From the NCBI GenBank assembly GCA_963973975.1, contig CAXBCF010000011.1, positions 1 to 64,000 of the forward strand: a stretch of 64,000 bases of DNA, written 5' to 3'. The notes beneath the pieces were generated by a model. It had not been told where the DNA came from. It did not search any database and saw only the letters and a list, made by a program, of their open reading frames with translations. The stretch comes from UBA1494_A sp963973975. GTDB lineage: Bacteria > Bacteroidota > Bacteroidia > Flavobacteriales_E > Vicingaceae. Position numbers and translations under genes: made by a program. Positions 52,682 through 61,838 of the stretch are shown piece by piece. Position 1 is the first letter of the stretch, and every line of letters starts with the position of its first letter.

Positions 52682-53487
52682 TCTTCTAATTTGATTACTT
52701 TTTCATCTTCTTTCATACGAGTCATCTCGTTTTTCTGAAGAATTTCTCTTGCTAAATTAAGGTAATTTATGGCTCCTTTACAACTTGCATCGTGCATAAG
52801 AATTGTTTCGCCATGACTTGGAGCTTCTCCTAAACGAGTGTTTCGTTGAATAATTGTATCGAAAACCATTTGTTGGAAATGTGTTTTTACTTCTTCAACC
52901 ACTTGATTGGAAAGGCGCAAGCGCAAGTCGTACATGGTTAGTAATAAGCCTTCAATGCTCAATTCAGGATTGAGTCTTGATTGTACAATTTTGATAGTAT
53001 TCAATAATTTTCCTAAACCTTCTAATGCAAAGTACTCGCATTGGATGGGAACAATAACAGAATCGGCGGCACTAAGTGCATTTAGGGTAATTAAACCCAA
53101 AGATGGAGAGCAATCGATGAGAATAAAGTCGTAATCGTTTTTGATTTTGTTCAGCGCCAAACGCATCATTTTTTCTCGGCGAGGTAAATTGATCATTTCA
53201 ATTTCAGCACCTACTAAATCAATGTGTGCAGGCAATAAATCCAAGTTTGGCGACTTGGTTTCTAAAATGATGTCTTTTGGCTCAATTTCATTGATGATGC
53301 ATTCGTAAATACTTGTTTTTACATTTTTTGGATCAATTCCAACACCTGAAGTAGCATTTGCTTGAGGATCTGCATCTACCAAGAGTACTTTTCGTTCTAA
53401 AACTCCCAAAGCCGCAGCAAGGTTAATGGCAGTAGTTGTTTTTCCTACTCCACCTTTTTGATTTGCAATTGCTATAATTTTTCCCAT
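52678..53487 (-). CDS. parA: Chromosome partition ATPase ParA
   Basis: A 269-aa MinD/ParA-type ATPase with the deviant Walker A KGGVGKTTTAINLAAALG at the N-terminus, LLVDADPQANATSG, IDCSPSLGLITLNALSAAD and QCEYFALEGLGKLLNTI. It forms a nucleoid-bound ATP dimer that pulls ParB-parS complexes. It overlaps parB by 4 nt. The 20-bp gap to the upstream metal-dependent hydrolase gene suggests continuation of transcription. Confidence 0.96.
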   Translation of the reverse strand: MGKIIAIANQKGGVGKTTTAINLAAALGVLERKVLLVDADPQANATSGVGIDPKNVKTSIYECIINEIEPKDIILETKSPNLDLLPAHIDLVGAEIEMINLPRREKMMRLALNKIKNDYDFILIDCSPSLGLITLNALSAADSVIVPIQCEYFALEGLGKLLNTIKIVQSRLNPELSIEGLLLTMYDLRLRLSNQVVEEVKTHFQQMVFDTIIQRNTRLGEAPSHGETILMHDASCKGAINYLNLAREILQKNEMTRMKEDEKVIKLEE

Positions 53488-53507
53488 AATTTCTCTCTTA
53501 ATTTTCT

Positions 53508-54188
53508 TTACAATTCAATGGATGAACCAATGTTAATTAAAATTAACTCTTTTCCAGCTGTTTTAAATTTCTCAATAGCTTCTTGTTGATTGATTTTTAT
53601 TGGCGGAAAGGTATCGTAATGCATGCCTATAATTTTTGAACAATTGAGGTATTTTGCAGCAATAATAGCATCGTCGACTCCCATTGTGAAGTTATCGCCA
53701 ATAGGCAGAAAAGCAAATTCTGGTTGCTCCAATTCTGCGATTAATTTCATGTCCGAATACAACGCTGTATCACCTGCATAGTAGAATTTTTTTTCATCAA
53801 AATTTAAGCAAAAACCACCTGGGTTGCCACCATAGGTGCCATCTGGTAAAACAGAAGAATGAATGGCATTTACGTATTTCACTGTTCCAAACTCGAAGCG
53901 GTATTTTCCTCCTAAATTCATTCCATGCCCTTTATCATAGCCATTTTTCTTGAACCATTCAATGATTTCATAATTCGAAATCAGCAATGAATCATTGTTT
54001 TTAGCAATTTGCATAGCGTCGGCAACATGATCTTCATGCCCATGACTTATCAACATATGTGAACAAACTATTTTAGCCACATCAATCCCCTTTGCTAAAT
54101 CGTTATATTGAATAAAAGGGTCGAACAAAAGACTGAATTGTTTGCTTACTATTCCGAAACATGAATGTCCGAAGTAGGTGATTTTCAT
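53508..54188 (-). CDS. UPF0173-type metallo-beta-lactamase-fold hydrolase
   Basis: A 226-aa MBL-fold protein: KITYFGHSCFGI at the start, LISHGHEDHVADAM with the metal-binding HxHxDH motif, YAGDTALYSDM, DNFTMGVDDAI and GMHYDTFPPI with the last His. The family of metal-dependent hydrolases has unknown substrates, though many act on nucleotides or small esters. It lies upstream of parA on the same strand. The 134-bp region between it and the divergent oxidoreductase gene should carry both promoters. Confidence 0.9.
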   Translation of the reverse strand: MKITYFGHSCFGIVSKQFSLLFDPFIQYNDLAKGIDVAKIVCSHMLISHGHEDHVADAMQIAKNNDSLLISNYEIIEWFKKNGYDKGHGMNLGGKYRFEFGTVKYVNAIHSSVLPDGTYGGNPGGFCLNFDEKKFYYAGDTALYSDMKLIAELEQPEFAFLPIGDNFTMGVDDAIIAAKYLNCSKIIGMHYDTFPPIKINQQEAIEKFKTAGKELILINIGSSIEL

Positions 54189-54322
54189 GTTATTTTATGG
54201 TTTAAATTAAATAGGTTTCTTTGCAAGAATAAATTTGCATTACTTTTTTAAAAGTAGTTGTTTAATGCCTTGAAATTTCATTTTTTTGGCATCTTTTTAA
54301 ACAAAATTTTGTTAATAGGAAA

Positions 54323-54841
54323 ATGGTAACAATAATATCAGCTAGTAATCGAAAAGAAAATTTAACATATTCTTATTCAGTTTATTGTAAAAAATTTTTG
54401 GAGCACCTAAATTTTGAGCACCGACTATTTTCATTGGCTGAAATTCCCGACCTACTGTCTTTAAAATCGGTTTATGAATACGAGACATCTGATTTTAATG
54501 TTTTGGCGAAAGATATTTTTGTTCCTGCCAAAAAACTATTGTTTATCGTTCCCGAATACAATGGCAGCATGCCCGGGATTCTCAAATTGTTTATCGACGC
54601 TATTCATCCCCAGTATTTTAAAGGAAAAAAGGCTGCTTTAATCGGAGTTTCATCAGGTAGGGCAGGGAACTTAAGGGGAATGGATCATTTAACCGATATT
54701 TTACATCACTTGCAAGTGAATGTGATGCCTCAAAAATTGCCTATTTCTAAGATGAATTCTTTTTTAGAAGGCAATGAAATCAATAACTTGGAAACAAAAA
54801 AACTAATTGAACAACACATCAACCGCTTAATAGAATTTTGA
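54323..54841 (+). CDS. NADPH-dependent FMN reductase family protein
   Basis: A 172-aa flavodoxin-like oxidoreductase: TIISASNRKENLTYSYSVY at the FMN-phosphate loop, FIVPEYNGSMPGILKLFIDAI as the typical central motif, and IGVSSGRAGNLRGMDHLTDIL. Such enzymes reduce flavins, quinones or azo compounds in the cytoplasm. The truA start (54841) is one base inside its stop codon, implying translational coupling. Confidence 0.9.
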   Translation: MVTIISASNRKENLTYSYSVYCKKFLEHLNFEHRLFSLAEIPDLLSLKSVYEYETSDFNVLAKDIFVPAKKLLFIVPEYNGSMPGILKLFIDAIHPQYFKGKKAALIGVSSGRAGNLRGMDHLTDILHHLQVNVMPQKLPISKMNSFLEGNEINNLETKKLIEQHINRLIEF

Positions 54842-55587
54842 TGAAACGATACGCTTTATTTATAAGGTTCAAAGGAACCAATTTTCATGGATGGCAAGTG
54901 CAAGACAATGCGAAGAGTATTCAGGCTGAAATTCAAGCAGTACTGAAATTAATTTTACAAACTGATATTGAACTAACAGGAGCTGGAAGAACAGATGCAG
55001 GTGTGCATGCAACTGAAATGATTGCTCATTTCGATGCTGCAAAAATTGATGATTTGGACTTATTTCTTCACAAATTGAATGGGGTCTTGGATGAAGACAT
55101 TGCTATATTCGATATTCGAGAAACGGTAGCTGATTTTCACGCAAGATTTGATGCAGTCAGTCGTACCTATCATTATCAAATCAATTTTTTAAAAGATCCC
55201 TTTGTCAAAGAATTCTCCTACTACCTTAAAAATCAACCGGATATTGAGAAAATGAATCAAGCTGCACTGCACTTGATTGGTACAAAAGATTTTTCTTGTT
55301 TCAGCAAAGCTCACACGCAAACACATACCAACGATTGCGAAATAATTCATGCCAGTTGGGCATTGAGTGAAGGAGTTTTGGCTTTTGAGATTACTGCCAA
55401 TCGATTTTTGAGAAACATGGTGAGAGCCATAGTTGGAACCCTGCTAGAAGTAGGAGAGGGCAAAAGATCGGTAGAAAGTATTACTGATTTAATTGCCTCC
55501 AAAGACCGCTCAAATGCCGGAACTTCTGTCCCTGCAAAAGGATTATTTTTAAGCCACATTGAATATTCTGAGAGCCGTTTTATTTAA
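54841..55587 (+). CDS. truA: tRNA pseudouridine synthase A
   Basis: A 248-aa TruA enzyme. It begins KRYALFIRFKGTNFHGWQVQ and contains GAGRTDAGVHA with the catalytic Asp52, TYHYQINFLKDPF, and FLRNMVRAIVGTLLEVG. It makes pseudouridine at positions 38-40 of tRNA anticodon stems. I start at the ATG at 54841, which overlaps the previous stop by one base (TGATG); an in-frame TTG one codon before is possible. The following ABC exporter has its own promoter. Confidence 0.96.
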   Translation: MKRYALFIRFKGTNFHGWQVQDNAKSIQAEIQAVLKLILQTDIELTGAGRTDAGVHATEMIAHFDAAKIDDLDLFLHKLNGVLDEDIAIFDIRETVADFHARFDAVSRTYHYQINFLKDPFVKEFSYYLKNQPDIEKMNQAALHLIGTKDFSCFSKAHTQTHTNDCEIIHASWALSEGVLAFEITANRFLRNMVRAIVGTLLEVGEGKRSVESITDLIASKDRSNAGTSVPAKGLFLSHIEYSESRFI

Positions 55588-55588
55588 A

Positions 55589-55596
55589 TATCTTTG
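55589..55596 (+). promoter_or_regulatory. -7 element of the ABC exporter gene, 5 nt before its start
   Basis: TATCTTTG matches TAnnTTTG exactly and ends 5 nt before the ATG at 55602, again predicting a leaderless transcript. Confidence 0.5.
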
Positions 55597-55601
55597 CACC
55601 C

Positions 55602-57368
55602 ATGAGCGAAACGAGTGGTAAAGCATGGGATACATCCCTTTATAAAAGGGTTTTAAGGTATGTAAATCCTTATAAAAAGACCTTTTACATCACTGGTTTT
55701 CTAGTTGTTTTATTGGCAATTCTCACTCCCATTCGTCCCAAGTTAATACAGGTAATTGTAGATGAAGAAGTAGCAGCGGGAAATGCTGAAGGCGTGCTAA
55801 ACCTAACACTTATTTTAATGGTGCTTTTGGTGGTTGAAGCTGTTATTCAGTTTTATCAAACCTATATGGCGAATTGGTTGGGACAAACAATTATCAAAGA
55901 TTTAAGGGTTCAACTTTACGAGCGGGTTATTTCATTTCGGCTTAAATATTTTGATCGAACGGCAATTGGAACTTTGGTTACTCGGGCTGTTTCAGACATT
56001 GAAACCATTTCCAACATCTTCTCACAAGGCATTTTAGTCATTTTTGGAGATATTTTGAAATTGATTGCCGTCATCGCTTTTATGCTTTACACCGATTGGC
56101 GTTTGACCCTTATTAGTTTGATTCCAATACCACTGTTGATTATTACAACTTCTGTTTTTAAGAAAATCATTAAAAAAGCTTTTCAACAAGTTAGAACTCA
56201 AGTTTCTCGACTAAACGCCTTTGTTCAAGAACGAGTAACTGGCATGAAAATCATACAAATCTTTAACAGAGAGGAAGTTGAAATGAGCCATTTTGAGCAG
56301 ATGAATAAATTGCACCGCAATGCACACATTAGAACTGTTTGGGCTTATTCCATTTTTTTTCCGGTAGTGGAAATGCTTTCGGCAGCTTCCATAGCACTCT
56401 TGGTTTGGTGGGGCACAAAAGGAGTAATTGCAGGCTACACTACTTTGGGAAGTTTAATGGCATTTATTTTATACATCTATATGTTGTACCGTCCAATTCG
56501 ACAATTGGCTGAACGATTTAACGATTTACAAATGGGAATGGTGAGTTCTGAACGGGTTTTTAAAGTGTTAGATACCGAAGCTTTTATTGAAAACAAAGGA
56601 ACTTTTGTAAAAGACAAACTAGACGGAATAATTGAGTTTAAAAATGTGTGGTTTGCTTATGAGGATGAAGATTATGTGTTGAAAAACATCAATTTTTCTG
56701 TAAAACAAGGTGAAACAGTTGCTTTTGTTGGCGCTACAGGATCGGGAAAAACTTCTACTATAAATTTATTGGGACGTTTTTATGAATTTCAAAAAGGAGA
56801 AATTCTCATTGATGGCGTGCAGCTTAGAGACTATGAATTAAAAGGGCTGCGGGAGAAAATGGCAGTTGTGCTGCAAGATGTTTTTCTTTTTTCAGATACC
56901 ATTTACAATAACATTACTTTAAATAATCCTGAGATTTCTGAAGAAGCGGTAATAGCAGCTTCCAAAAAGGTGAAAGCACATGATTTTATTTCAAAATTGC
57001 CTGGAGCTTATCACTACGATGTGAAAGAACGAGGGGGAATGCTATCTGTCGGGCAGCGGCAATTAATTGCTTTTATTCGTGCTTATGTGCACCAGCCGAG
57101 CATTTTAATTTTGGATGAAGCAACTTCTTCCATCGACACAGAATCTGAATTGTTGATTCAAAATGCCATTGATGTGCTTACAGAAAATAGAACTTCCATT
57201 GTTATTGCCCACCGTTTATCTACGATTCAAAAGGCGGATAAAATCATAGTATTGGAAAAAGGGGAAATCATTGAGCAAGGAAACCATCAAGAATTATTGG
57301 CTCAGAATGGGCAGTATAAGAAATTGTTTGAATTGCAATTTAAAAATGAAATGCAAACAATTAATTAG
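55602..57368 (+). CDS. MsbA-like ABC exporter
   Basis: A 588-aa half-transporter with an N-terminal six-helix domain (about 25-310), then the nucleotide-binding domain: Walker A GATGSGKTS, Q-loop VLQDVFLFSDT, signature LSVGQRQ, Walker B ILILDEATSSID and the H-loop IVIAHRLST. It looks like a homodimeric lipid or drug exporter of the MsbA/Sav1866 type; substrate unknown. It has its own promoter and precedes smpB by 32 nt. Confidence 0.92.
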   Translation: MSETSGKAWDTSLYKRVLRYVNPYKKTFYITGFLVVLLAILTPIRPKLIQVIVDEEVAAGNAEGVLNLTLILMVLLVVEAVIQFYQTYMANWLGQTIIKDLRVQLYERVISFRLKYFDRTAIGTLVTRAVSDIETISNIFSQGILVIFGDILKLIAVIAFMLYTDWRLTLISLIPIPLLIITTSVFKKIIKKAFQQVRTQVSRLNAFVQERVTGMKIIQIFNREEVEMSHFEQMNKLHRNAHIRTVWAYSIFFPVVEMLSAASIALLVWWGTKGVIAGYTTLGSLMAFILYIYMLYRPIRQLAERFNDLQMGMVSSERVFKVLDTEAFIENKGTFVKDKLDGIIEFKNVWFAYEDEDYVLKNINFSVKQGETVAFVGATGSGKTSTINLLGRFYEFQKGEILIDGVQLRDYELKGLREKMAVVLQDVFLFSDTIYNNITLNNPEISEEAVIAASKKVKAHDFISKLPGAYHYDVKERGGMLSVGQRQLIAFIRAYVHQPSILILDEATSSIDTESELLIQNAIDVLTENRTSIVIAHRLSTIQKADKIIVLEKGEIIEQGNHQELLAQNGQYKKLFELQFKNEMQTIN

Positions 57369-57388
57369 TTCTTGTAATCGGCTATCTC

Positions 57389-57396
57389 TAAATTTG
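57389..57396 (+). promoter_or_regulatory. -7 element of smpB, 4 nt before its start
   Basis: TAAATTTG is an exact TAnnTTTG match that ends 4 nt before the smpB start codon. Confidence 0.5.
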
Positions 57397-57400
57397 TAAC

Positions 57401-57862
57401 ATGAACTCAAAGTTTAGCAAGAGCATTGTCATTAAAAACAAGAAAGCTTCATTTCAGTATGAATTTTTAGATACTATTGAGGCAGGAATGCAGCTAAAAG
57501 GCACTGAGATCAAATCTATCAGAGCGGGAAAGGCAAGCATTAAAGAAGGGTATTGTGCCTTTAAAAATGGAGAGTTATTTGTTTTTAATATCGACATTAC
57601 TCCTTACGAAGATGCAAGTTTTACCAACCATGAGCCAAAACGCCATCGAAAATTGCTCTTGCATGCTAGAGAATTGGAAAAGCTTTCCAATAAAAAGAAG
57701 GATGTTGGGCTAACCATTGTTCCTATTAAACTTTATGTGAACGAAAAAGGCTTCGCAAAACTCTTAATTGCACTTGCAAAGGGAAAGAAAATGCAAGACA
57801 AACGAGAATCACTCAAAGCAAAAGACGCCAAACGTCAAATTGATAGGGCTTTGAAATCCTAA
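57401..57862 (+). CDS. smpB: SsrA-binding protein
   Basis: A 153-aa SmpB: KKASFQYEFLDTIEAGMQLKG, then GTEIKSIRAGKASIKEGYCAF and HEPKRHRKLLLHARELEKL, ending in a basic tail (KGKKMQDKRESLKAKDAKRQ). It binds tmRNA and helps rescue stalled ribosomes; the ssrA RNA gene itself is not in this window. Confidence 0.97.
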   Translation: MNSKFSKSIVIKNKKASFQYEFLDTIEAGMQLKGTEIKSIRAGKASIKEGYCAFKNGELFVFNIDITPYEDASFTNHEPKRHRKLLLHARELEKLSNKKKDVGLTIVPIKLYVNEKGFAKLLIALAKGKKMQDKRESLKAKDAKRQIDRALKS

Positions 57863-57928
57863 TATATTTTAAACATTATTAAGACATAAAGGTTTGATTA
57901 CTTCAACAATTAAACTGTTTTCAATCCT

Positions 57929-57936
57929 TATTTTTG
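57929..57936 (+). promoter_or_regulatory. -7 element of the TonB receptor gene
   Basis: TATTTTTG is an exact TAnnTTTG match, 16 nt before the start codon at 57953. Confidence 0.45.
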
Positions 57937-57952
57937 CCGCGAATTTAAAAAA

Positions 57953-60298
57953 ATGAAAAACTTTCTTTTTTCTCTCCTTTGTTTTTTGTCCTTGAATGTT
58001 TTAGCGCAAAAAAAGGTAACTTTAAGTGGAACAATTACAGCTGCTGAAAACGGCGAAGAATTGATAGGTGCAACCGTGGCAGTTCCAGCTTTAAACACTG
58101 GTGTTGGTGCCAATGTCTATGGTTTTTATTCCATTTCACTTCCAGAAGGAACTTATGAATTTGTCTTTTCTTTTGTTGGTTATCAAGAAATTCGAAAAGA
58201 AATTGATTTAACTGAAAGCAAAACTTTTAATGTTGAGCTCAGCTTATCGAGTCAAGAATTACAAGAGGTTGAAATTTCAGCAGATGGTGCTCAAAACAAC
58301 ATCAAAAGTGTTGAAATGAGCGTAAACACCATTGATGCTAAGGATATTAAAAAAATTCCTGCCTTGTTGGGTGAAGCGGATGTTATTAAAAGCGTTTTAT
58401 TGCTTCCAGGTGTAAGTACGGTAGGTGAAGGAAGTACAGGGTTTAATGTTCGAGGAGGTGGAATTGATCAAAACTTGGTGCTACTCGATGAAGCTCCGGT
58501 CTACAATTCTTCGCATTTATTCGGTTTTTTCTCTGTCTTTAATCCAGATGCGGTTAAAAATGTGAAACTCATCAAAGGGGGAATTGCTCCAGAATACGGC
58601 GGTCGTCTTTCTTCAATTCTCGATGTGAGAATGAAAGAGGGGAACAGTAAAAAGTTTTCAGGTAGTGGAGGAGTTGGCGCTATTTTTAGCAGGCTATCTC
58701 TTGAGGGTCCTATTAAAAATGAAAACACTTCTTTCTTAATTGCAGGAAGAAGATCTTATGCTGATGTACTTGCCAAGCCATTTTTAAATGAAGATTTGGC
58801 TGGGAGTAAGTTTTACTTTTATGACTTAACGGCAAAAATCAATCATCGAATAAATGATAAAAACAGGCTGTTTATTTCCGGTTACTTTGGAAGAGATGTA
58901 TTCGGTTCAGGCTTTTTATTCAATTGGGGAAACGCAACTGCTACTGTTCGCTGGAACCATATTTTCAATGATCGTTTGTTTATGAACCTCACAGGTTTTT
59001 ACAGTGATTACGATTACGCATTTGGTGTTGAAGACGATGAAACTGGAGATGGATTTAATTGGAATTCGAGCATTCTCAGCTACAGCATGAAACCCGATTT
59101 TTCTTACTATATTGACAATAAAAATACTTTAAAATTTGGGGGACAATCATTATTCTATAATTTCAAACCTGCAGAGGCGAATTTTCAAAATTTGAATGAA
59201 ACAAATGACATTAGTTTACCGAATAAATTTGCCATCGAAAATGGTGTTTACTTGCAAAACGAACAGAAAATTGGCGCTAGGTTGTCCTTGTTATATGGAT
59301 TTCGATGGTCCTTTTTTAATTACCTAGGGGAAGGTATTAAGCAAACTTATGGGGATACTACTGCAGGAATTAGTCGGCCTTTGGTAAAGGAAGAATCGTT
59401 TGATAAATATGAAACCATTGAAAGCTATAATAATTTTGAACCTCGATTTTCTATCAAGTATGATTTAGATGAAAATAGTTCCATTAAAGGTAGTTACAAT
59501 CGAATGGTGCAGTATTTACATCTGATTTCCAACACTGTTGCATCAACTCCGGTTGATATTTGGTTGCCTACAACCAACAACCTTAAACCACAAAAAGCCG
59601 ATCAGATTGCTGTGGGTTATTTTAGAAATTTTGCTAAAAATAAATACGAGTTTTCTACAGAAGTATTTGTGAAAGATTTTCAAAACCAAATTGATTACAT
59701 CGACAATGCACAGATTTTTTTCAATGAAGAATTGGAAGGAGATTTACTTTCTGGAGATGGAAGAGCCTATGGAGCTGAATTTTTTATCAAGAAAAACACA
59801 GGTAAGTTAACTGGATGGATCAGTTACACCTTGTCTCGTTCAGAAAGAAAAGTTGATGGAATAAACAGGGGAGAGTGGTACCCAACCAGGTTTGATCGAG
59901 CGCATAATTTAAGTGTTGTTTCTTCCTATGAGTTGAATAAAAAGTGGAGTTTTTCTGCCAATTTTGTTTATTCAACGGGAACTCCGGCAACTTTTCCAAC
60001 CAATCGCTATGAAATTCAACAGGTAGTTTTGCCGCATAATATTGATGCCAGTAGAAATAATTTTAGAATTCCTGCTTATCACCGTTTGGATATTTCTGCA
60101 ACACTTATACCTGAGAAAAATGAAGGAAGAAAATGGAAATCTGAATGGGTCTTTTCTATTTATAATGTGTATTCGAGAAGAAATCCCTTTTCCATCTTTT
60201 TCGAGCAAAATGAAGATAATTTAGCTGAGACCAATGCCATTCGCTTTTCCGTAATTGGAAATTTTGTTCCTGCTGTTTCATATAACTTTAAATTTTAA
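57953..60298 (+). CDS. TonB-dependent receptor with carboxypeptidase-regulatory N-domain
   Basis: A 781-aa outer-membrane receptor. After a signal peptide (LFSLLCFLSLNVLAQ) comes a carboxypeptidase-regulatory-like domain (about 20-105; TLSGTITAAENGEELIGATV, then GFYSISLPEGTYEFVFSFVGYQ), then a plug domain (about 115-225; FNVRGGGIDQNLVLLDEAPV), then the beta-barrel. The barrel ends in FKF, a typical C-terminal aromatic. It takes up a ligand (siderophore, vitamin, or peptide or glycan) using TonB energy. A DUF4249 lipoprotein gene follows after 2 nt, a regular pairing in Bacteroidota. Ligand unknown. Confidence 0.92.
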   Translation: MKNFLFSLLCFLSLNVLAQKKVTLSGTITAAENGEELIGATVAVPALNTGVGANVYGFYSISLPEGTYEFVFSFVGYQEIRKEIDLTESKTFNVELSLSSQELQEVEISADGAQNNIKSVEMSVNTIDAKDIKKIPALLGEADVIKSVLLLPGVSTVGEGSTGFNVRGGGIDQNLVLLDEAPVYNSSHLFGFFSVFNPDAVKNVKLIKGGIAPEYGGRLSSILDVRMKEGNSKKFSGSGGVGAIFSRLSLEGPIKNENTSFLIAGRRSYADVLAKPFLNEDLAGSKFYFYDLTAKINHRINDKNRLFISGYFGRDVFGSGFLFNWGNATATVRWNHIFNDRLFMNLTGFYSDYDYAFGVEDDETGDGFNWNSSILSYSMKPDFSYYIDNKNTLKFGGQSLFYNFKPAEANFQNLNETNDISLPNKFAIENGVYLQNEQKIGARLSLLYGFRWSFFNYLGEGIKQTYGDTTAGISRPLVKEESFDKYETIESYNNFEPRFSIKYDLDENSSIKGSYNRMVQYLHLISNTVASTPVDIWLPTTNNLKPQKADQIAVGYFRNFAKNKYEFSTEVFVKDFQNQIDYIDNAQIFFNEELEGDLLSGDGRAYGAEFFIKKNTGKLTGWISYTLSRSERKVDGINRGEWYPTRFDRAHNLSVVSSYELNKKWSFSANFVYSTGTPATFPTNRYEIQQVVLPHNIDASRNNFRIPAYHRLDISATLIPEKNEGRKWKSEWVFSIYNVYSRRNPFSIFFEQNEDNLAETNAIRFSVIGNFVPAVSYNFKF

Positions 60299-60300
60299 CG

Positions 60301-61182
60301 ATGAAGCTAGTAAGAAAACCATATTTGATTTTATTTGCCTGCATAAGCCTACTCTTTTCAGCTTGTGAAGATGTTATTGACGTTGATTTAACCGAAGGAA
60401 GAAGCCAATTGGTGGTAGATGGGTTTTTGACGAATGACAGCAGCATTCAAACCATTCGTTTAACTCGAACTGCCAATTTCTTTTCAAATGCTCCAACACC
60501 GCCTTTCAATGGTGCGGATGTAAAAGTTATTGGGCCAGGCGGACAAGTTTTTAATTTTACTTCAGATGGAAATGGCAATTACCGCTATGATCCGCTTACA
60601 GCCGGAGCGATTGACAGTGTTGGTTTCAACTATCGTTTGGAGTTGGTCTACAATGGAGATAACTACATTGCTACTTCAATTTTAAATCCTGTACCTGTAA
60701 TTGATAGCATGACTTATGCTTTTGAAGAAGAGTCTATAGGGAATGAAGAAGGCTATTTTGCACAGTTTTTTGCAAGAGATTTTGCAGGAAGAAAAGATTT
60801 TTATTGGATTAGAGGGCTTAAAAATGGCACTTATATTAATGCTGCTGAACCCTCTAGTTTAGTGCTTGCCGAAGATGCTTCTTTTGGTGGTGAAGGTGCC
60901 GATGGCTTTGTATTCATCACTCCGCTGAGAGGTTCAATTACTAGCAGCGATGATCCGCTTCAAATAGGAGATGTTGCAGGTGTTGAATTGATGAGTATTA
61001 ATAAAGAAGTGTTTAATTTTTTACAGCAACTGACTACACAAGCTAATAATGGTGGCTTGTTTTCTACACCACCTGCCAACATCCGACCAAACATCTTTGA
61101 TGCTGCAGGTCAAATTCAAGAAGAAGTATTGGGTGTTTTCTCAGTTTCTTCAGTTAGTAGAAGTCAAGTGCTGATTCAGTGA
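60301..61182 (+). CDS. DUF4249 lipoprotein partner of the TonB receptor
   Basis: A 293-aa protein with a lipoprotein signal (LILFACISLLFSAC; lipidated Cys after a Ser-Ala). The body contains EDVIDVDLTEGRSQLVVDGFLTND and a beta-sandwich-like pattern with DGNGNYRY, matching DUF4249 proteins that lie directly after receptors. They are thought to be surface accessory lipoproteins, comparable to SusD in role but unrelated in sequence; this is inference. A perfect terminator hairpin follows. Confidence 0.85.
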   Translation: MKLVRKPYLILFACISLLFSACEDVIDVDLTEGRSQLVVDGFLTNDSSIQTIRLTRTANFFSNAPTPPFNGADVKVIGPGGQVFNFTSDGNGNYRYDPLTAGAIDSVGFNYRLELVYNGDNYIATSILNPVPVIDSMTYAFEEESIGNEEGYFAQFFARDFAGRKDFYWIRGLKNGTYINAAEPSSLVLAEDASFGGEGADGFVFITPLRGSITSSDDPLQIGDVAGVELMSINKEVFNFLQQLTTQANNGGLFSTPPANIRPNIFDAAGQIQEEVLGVFSVSSVSRSQVLIQ

Positions 61183-61220
61183 TTTTATTTAAGCTTACTT
61201 TTTCAAGTTTAAGCATAAAA

Positions 61221-61250
61221 AAGCCTATTTGAATCCATTCAAATAGGCTT
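61221..61250. terminator. Terminator after the TonB receptor/DUF4249 operon
   Basis: AAGCCTATTTGAAT (61221-61234) and its exact inverse ATTCAAATAGGCTT (61237-61250) form a 14-bp stem with a 2-nt loop, with A-rich and T-rich flanks. It also serves the convergent PUR gene on the minus strand. Confidence 0.88.
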
Positions 61251-61270
61251 TATATTTTATTTGTGCTCGA

Positions 61271-61732
61271 TTAGCTAGTGGTATCGTCTTTTCCCAAATC
61301 TTCAAAACTCACATCAGAGAAATTTGAAATTCCCGATGTTTCTTTGTCTTTAGAAGGTTCTTTTGTTTCCTCTTTTGAATCATTTTCTTTAGAAACTTCT
61401 TCACTTGCTTTGATTTTCTCTCGTTCTAAATCAAACTCACTTCTTGGAATTATTTCTTTCCCATCACTTAAATCCTCAATTTTCTTTAAGGTTTCATTCA
61501 AAAACTCTGTGAAACTCTGAAAATCTTCAGGATAGAGAAATAATTTATGCTTTTCGTAGAAAAACTTTCCGTTGTCGTTGTTAAATCTTCGTTTACTTTC
61601 TGTAATTGTAAGGTAGTAGTCGTCTGATTTAGTTGATTTTACATCGAAGAAATAGGTTCTATTTCCCGCCCTAAGAGATTTTGAAAAAATATCATCGGTT
61701 CTTCTTTTGGAACCTTCTTGCTCTTTATCCAT
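61271..61732 (-). CDS. PUR-domain (DUF3276) nucleic-acid-binding protein
   Basis: A 153-aa protein. The start DDIFSKSLRAGNRTYFFDVK and LTITESKRR, KFFYEKHKLFLYPEDFQSFTE match the PUR-alpha-like DUF3276 of Bacteroidota, a single-strand DNA or RNA-binding fold. The C-terminal third is acidic and disordered (SKENDSKEETKEPSKDK). I start at the ATG at 61732, because a TAGATTTG promoter element (61781-61788) overlaps an earlier in-frame ATG at 61783, so the latter cannot be used. Confidence 0.9.
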   Translation of the reverse strand: MDKEQEGSKRRTDDIFSKSLRAGNRTYFFDVKSTKSDDYYLTITESKRRFNNDNGKFFYEKHKLFLYPEDFQSFTEFLNETLKKIEDLSDGKEIIPRSEFDLEREKIKASEEVSKENDSKEETKEPSKDKETSGISNFSDVSFEDLGKDDTTS

Positions 61733-61780
61733 CTTCAAAAAAAGTATTAATTCGTCATTGATAACGTTTAAATTCAAAAA

Positions 61781-61788
61781 CAAATCTA
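61781..61788 (-). promoter_or_regulatory. -7 element of the PUR gene
   Basis: TAGATTTG on the minus strand is an exact TAnnTTTG match. It overlaps an in-frame upstream ATG (61783) and so fixes the start at 61732. Confidence 0.5.
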
Positions 61789-61838
61789 ACTAAAAAATAT
61801 TTATATAGTAAGCCACAGCTTTTTTGCGTCCTAGAATT

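Noticed and set aside
51785..53487. A parS site near parAB
   Set aside because: I looked for the conserved TGTTTCACGTGAAACA-type palindrome and found none in this window.
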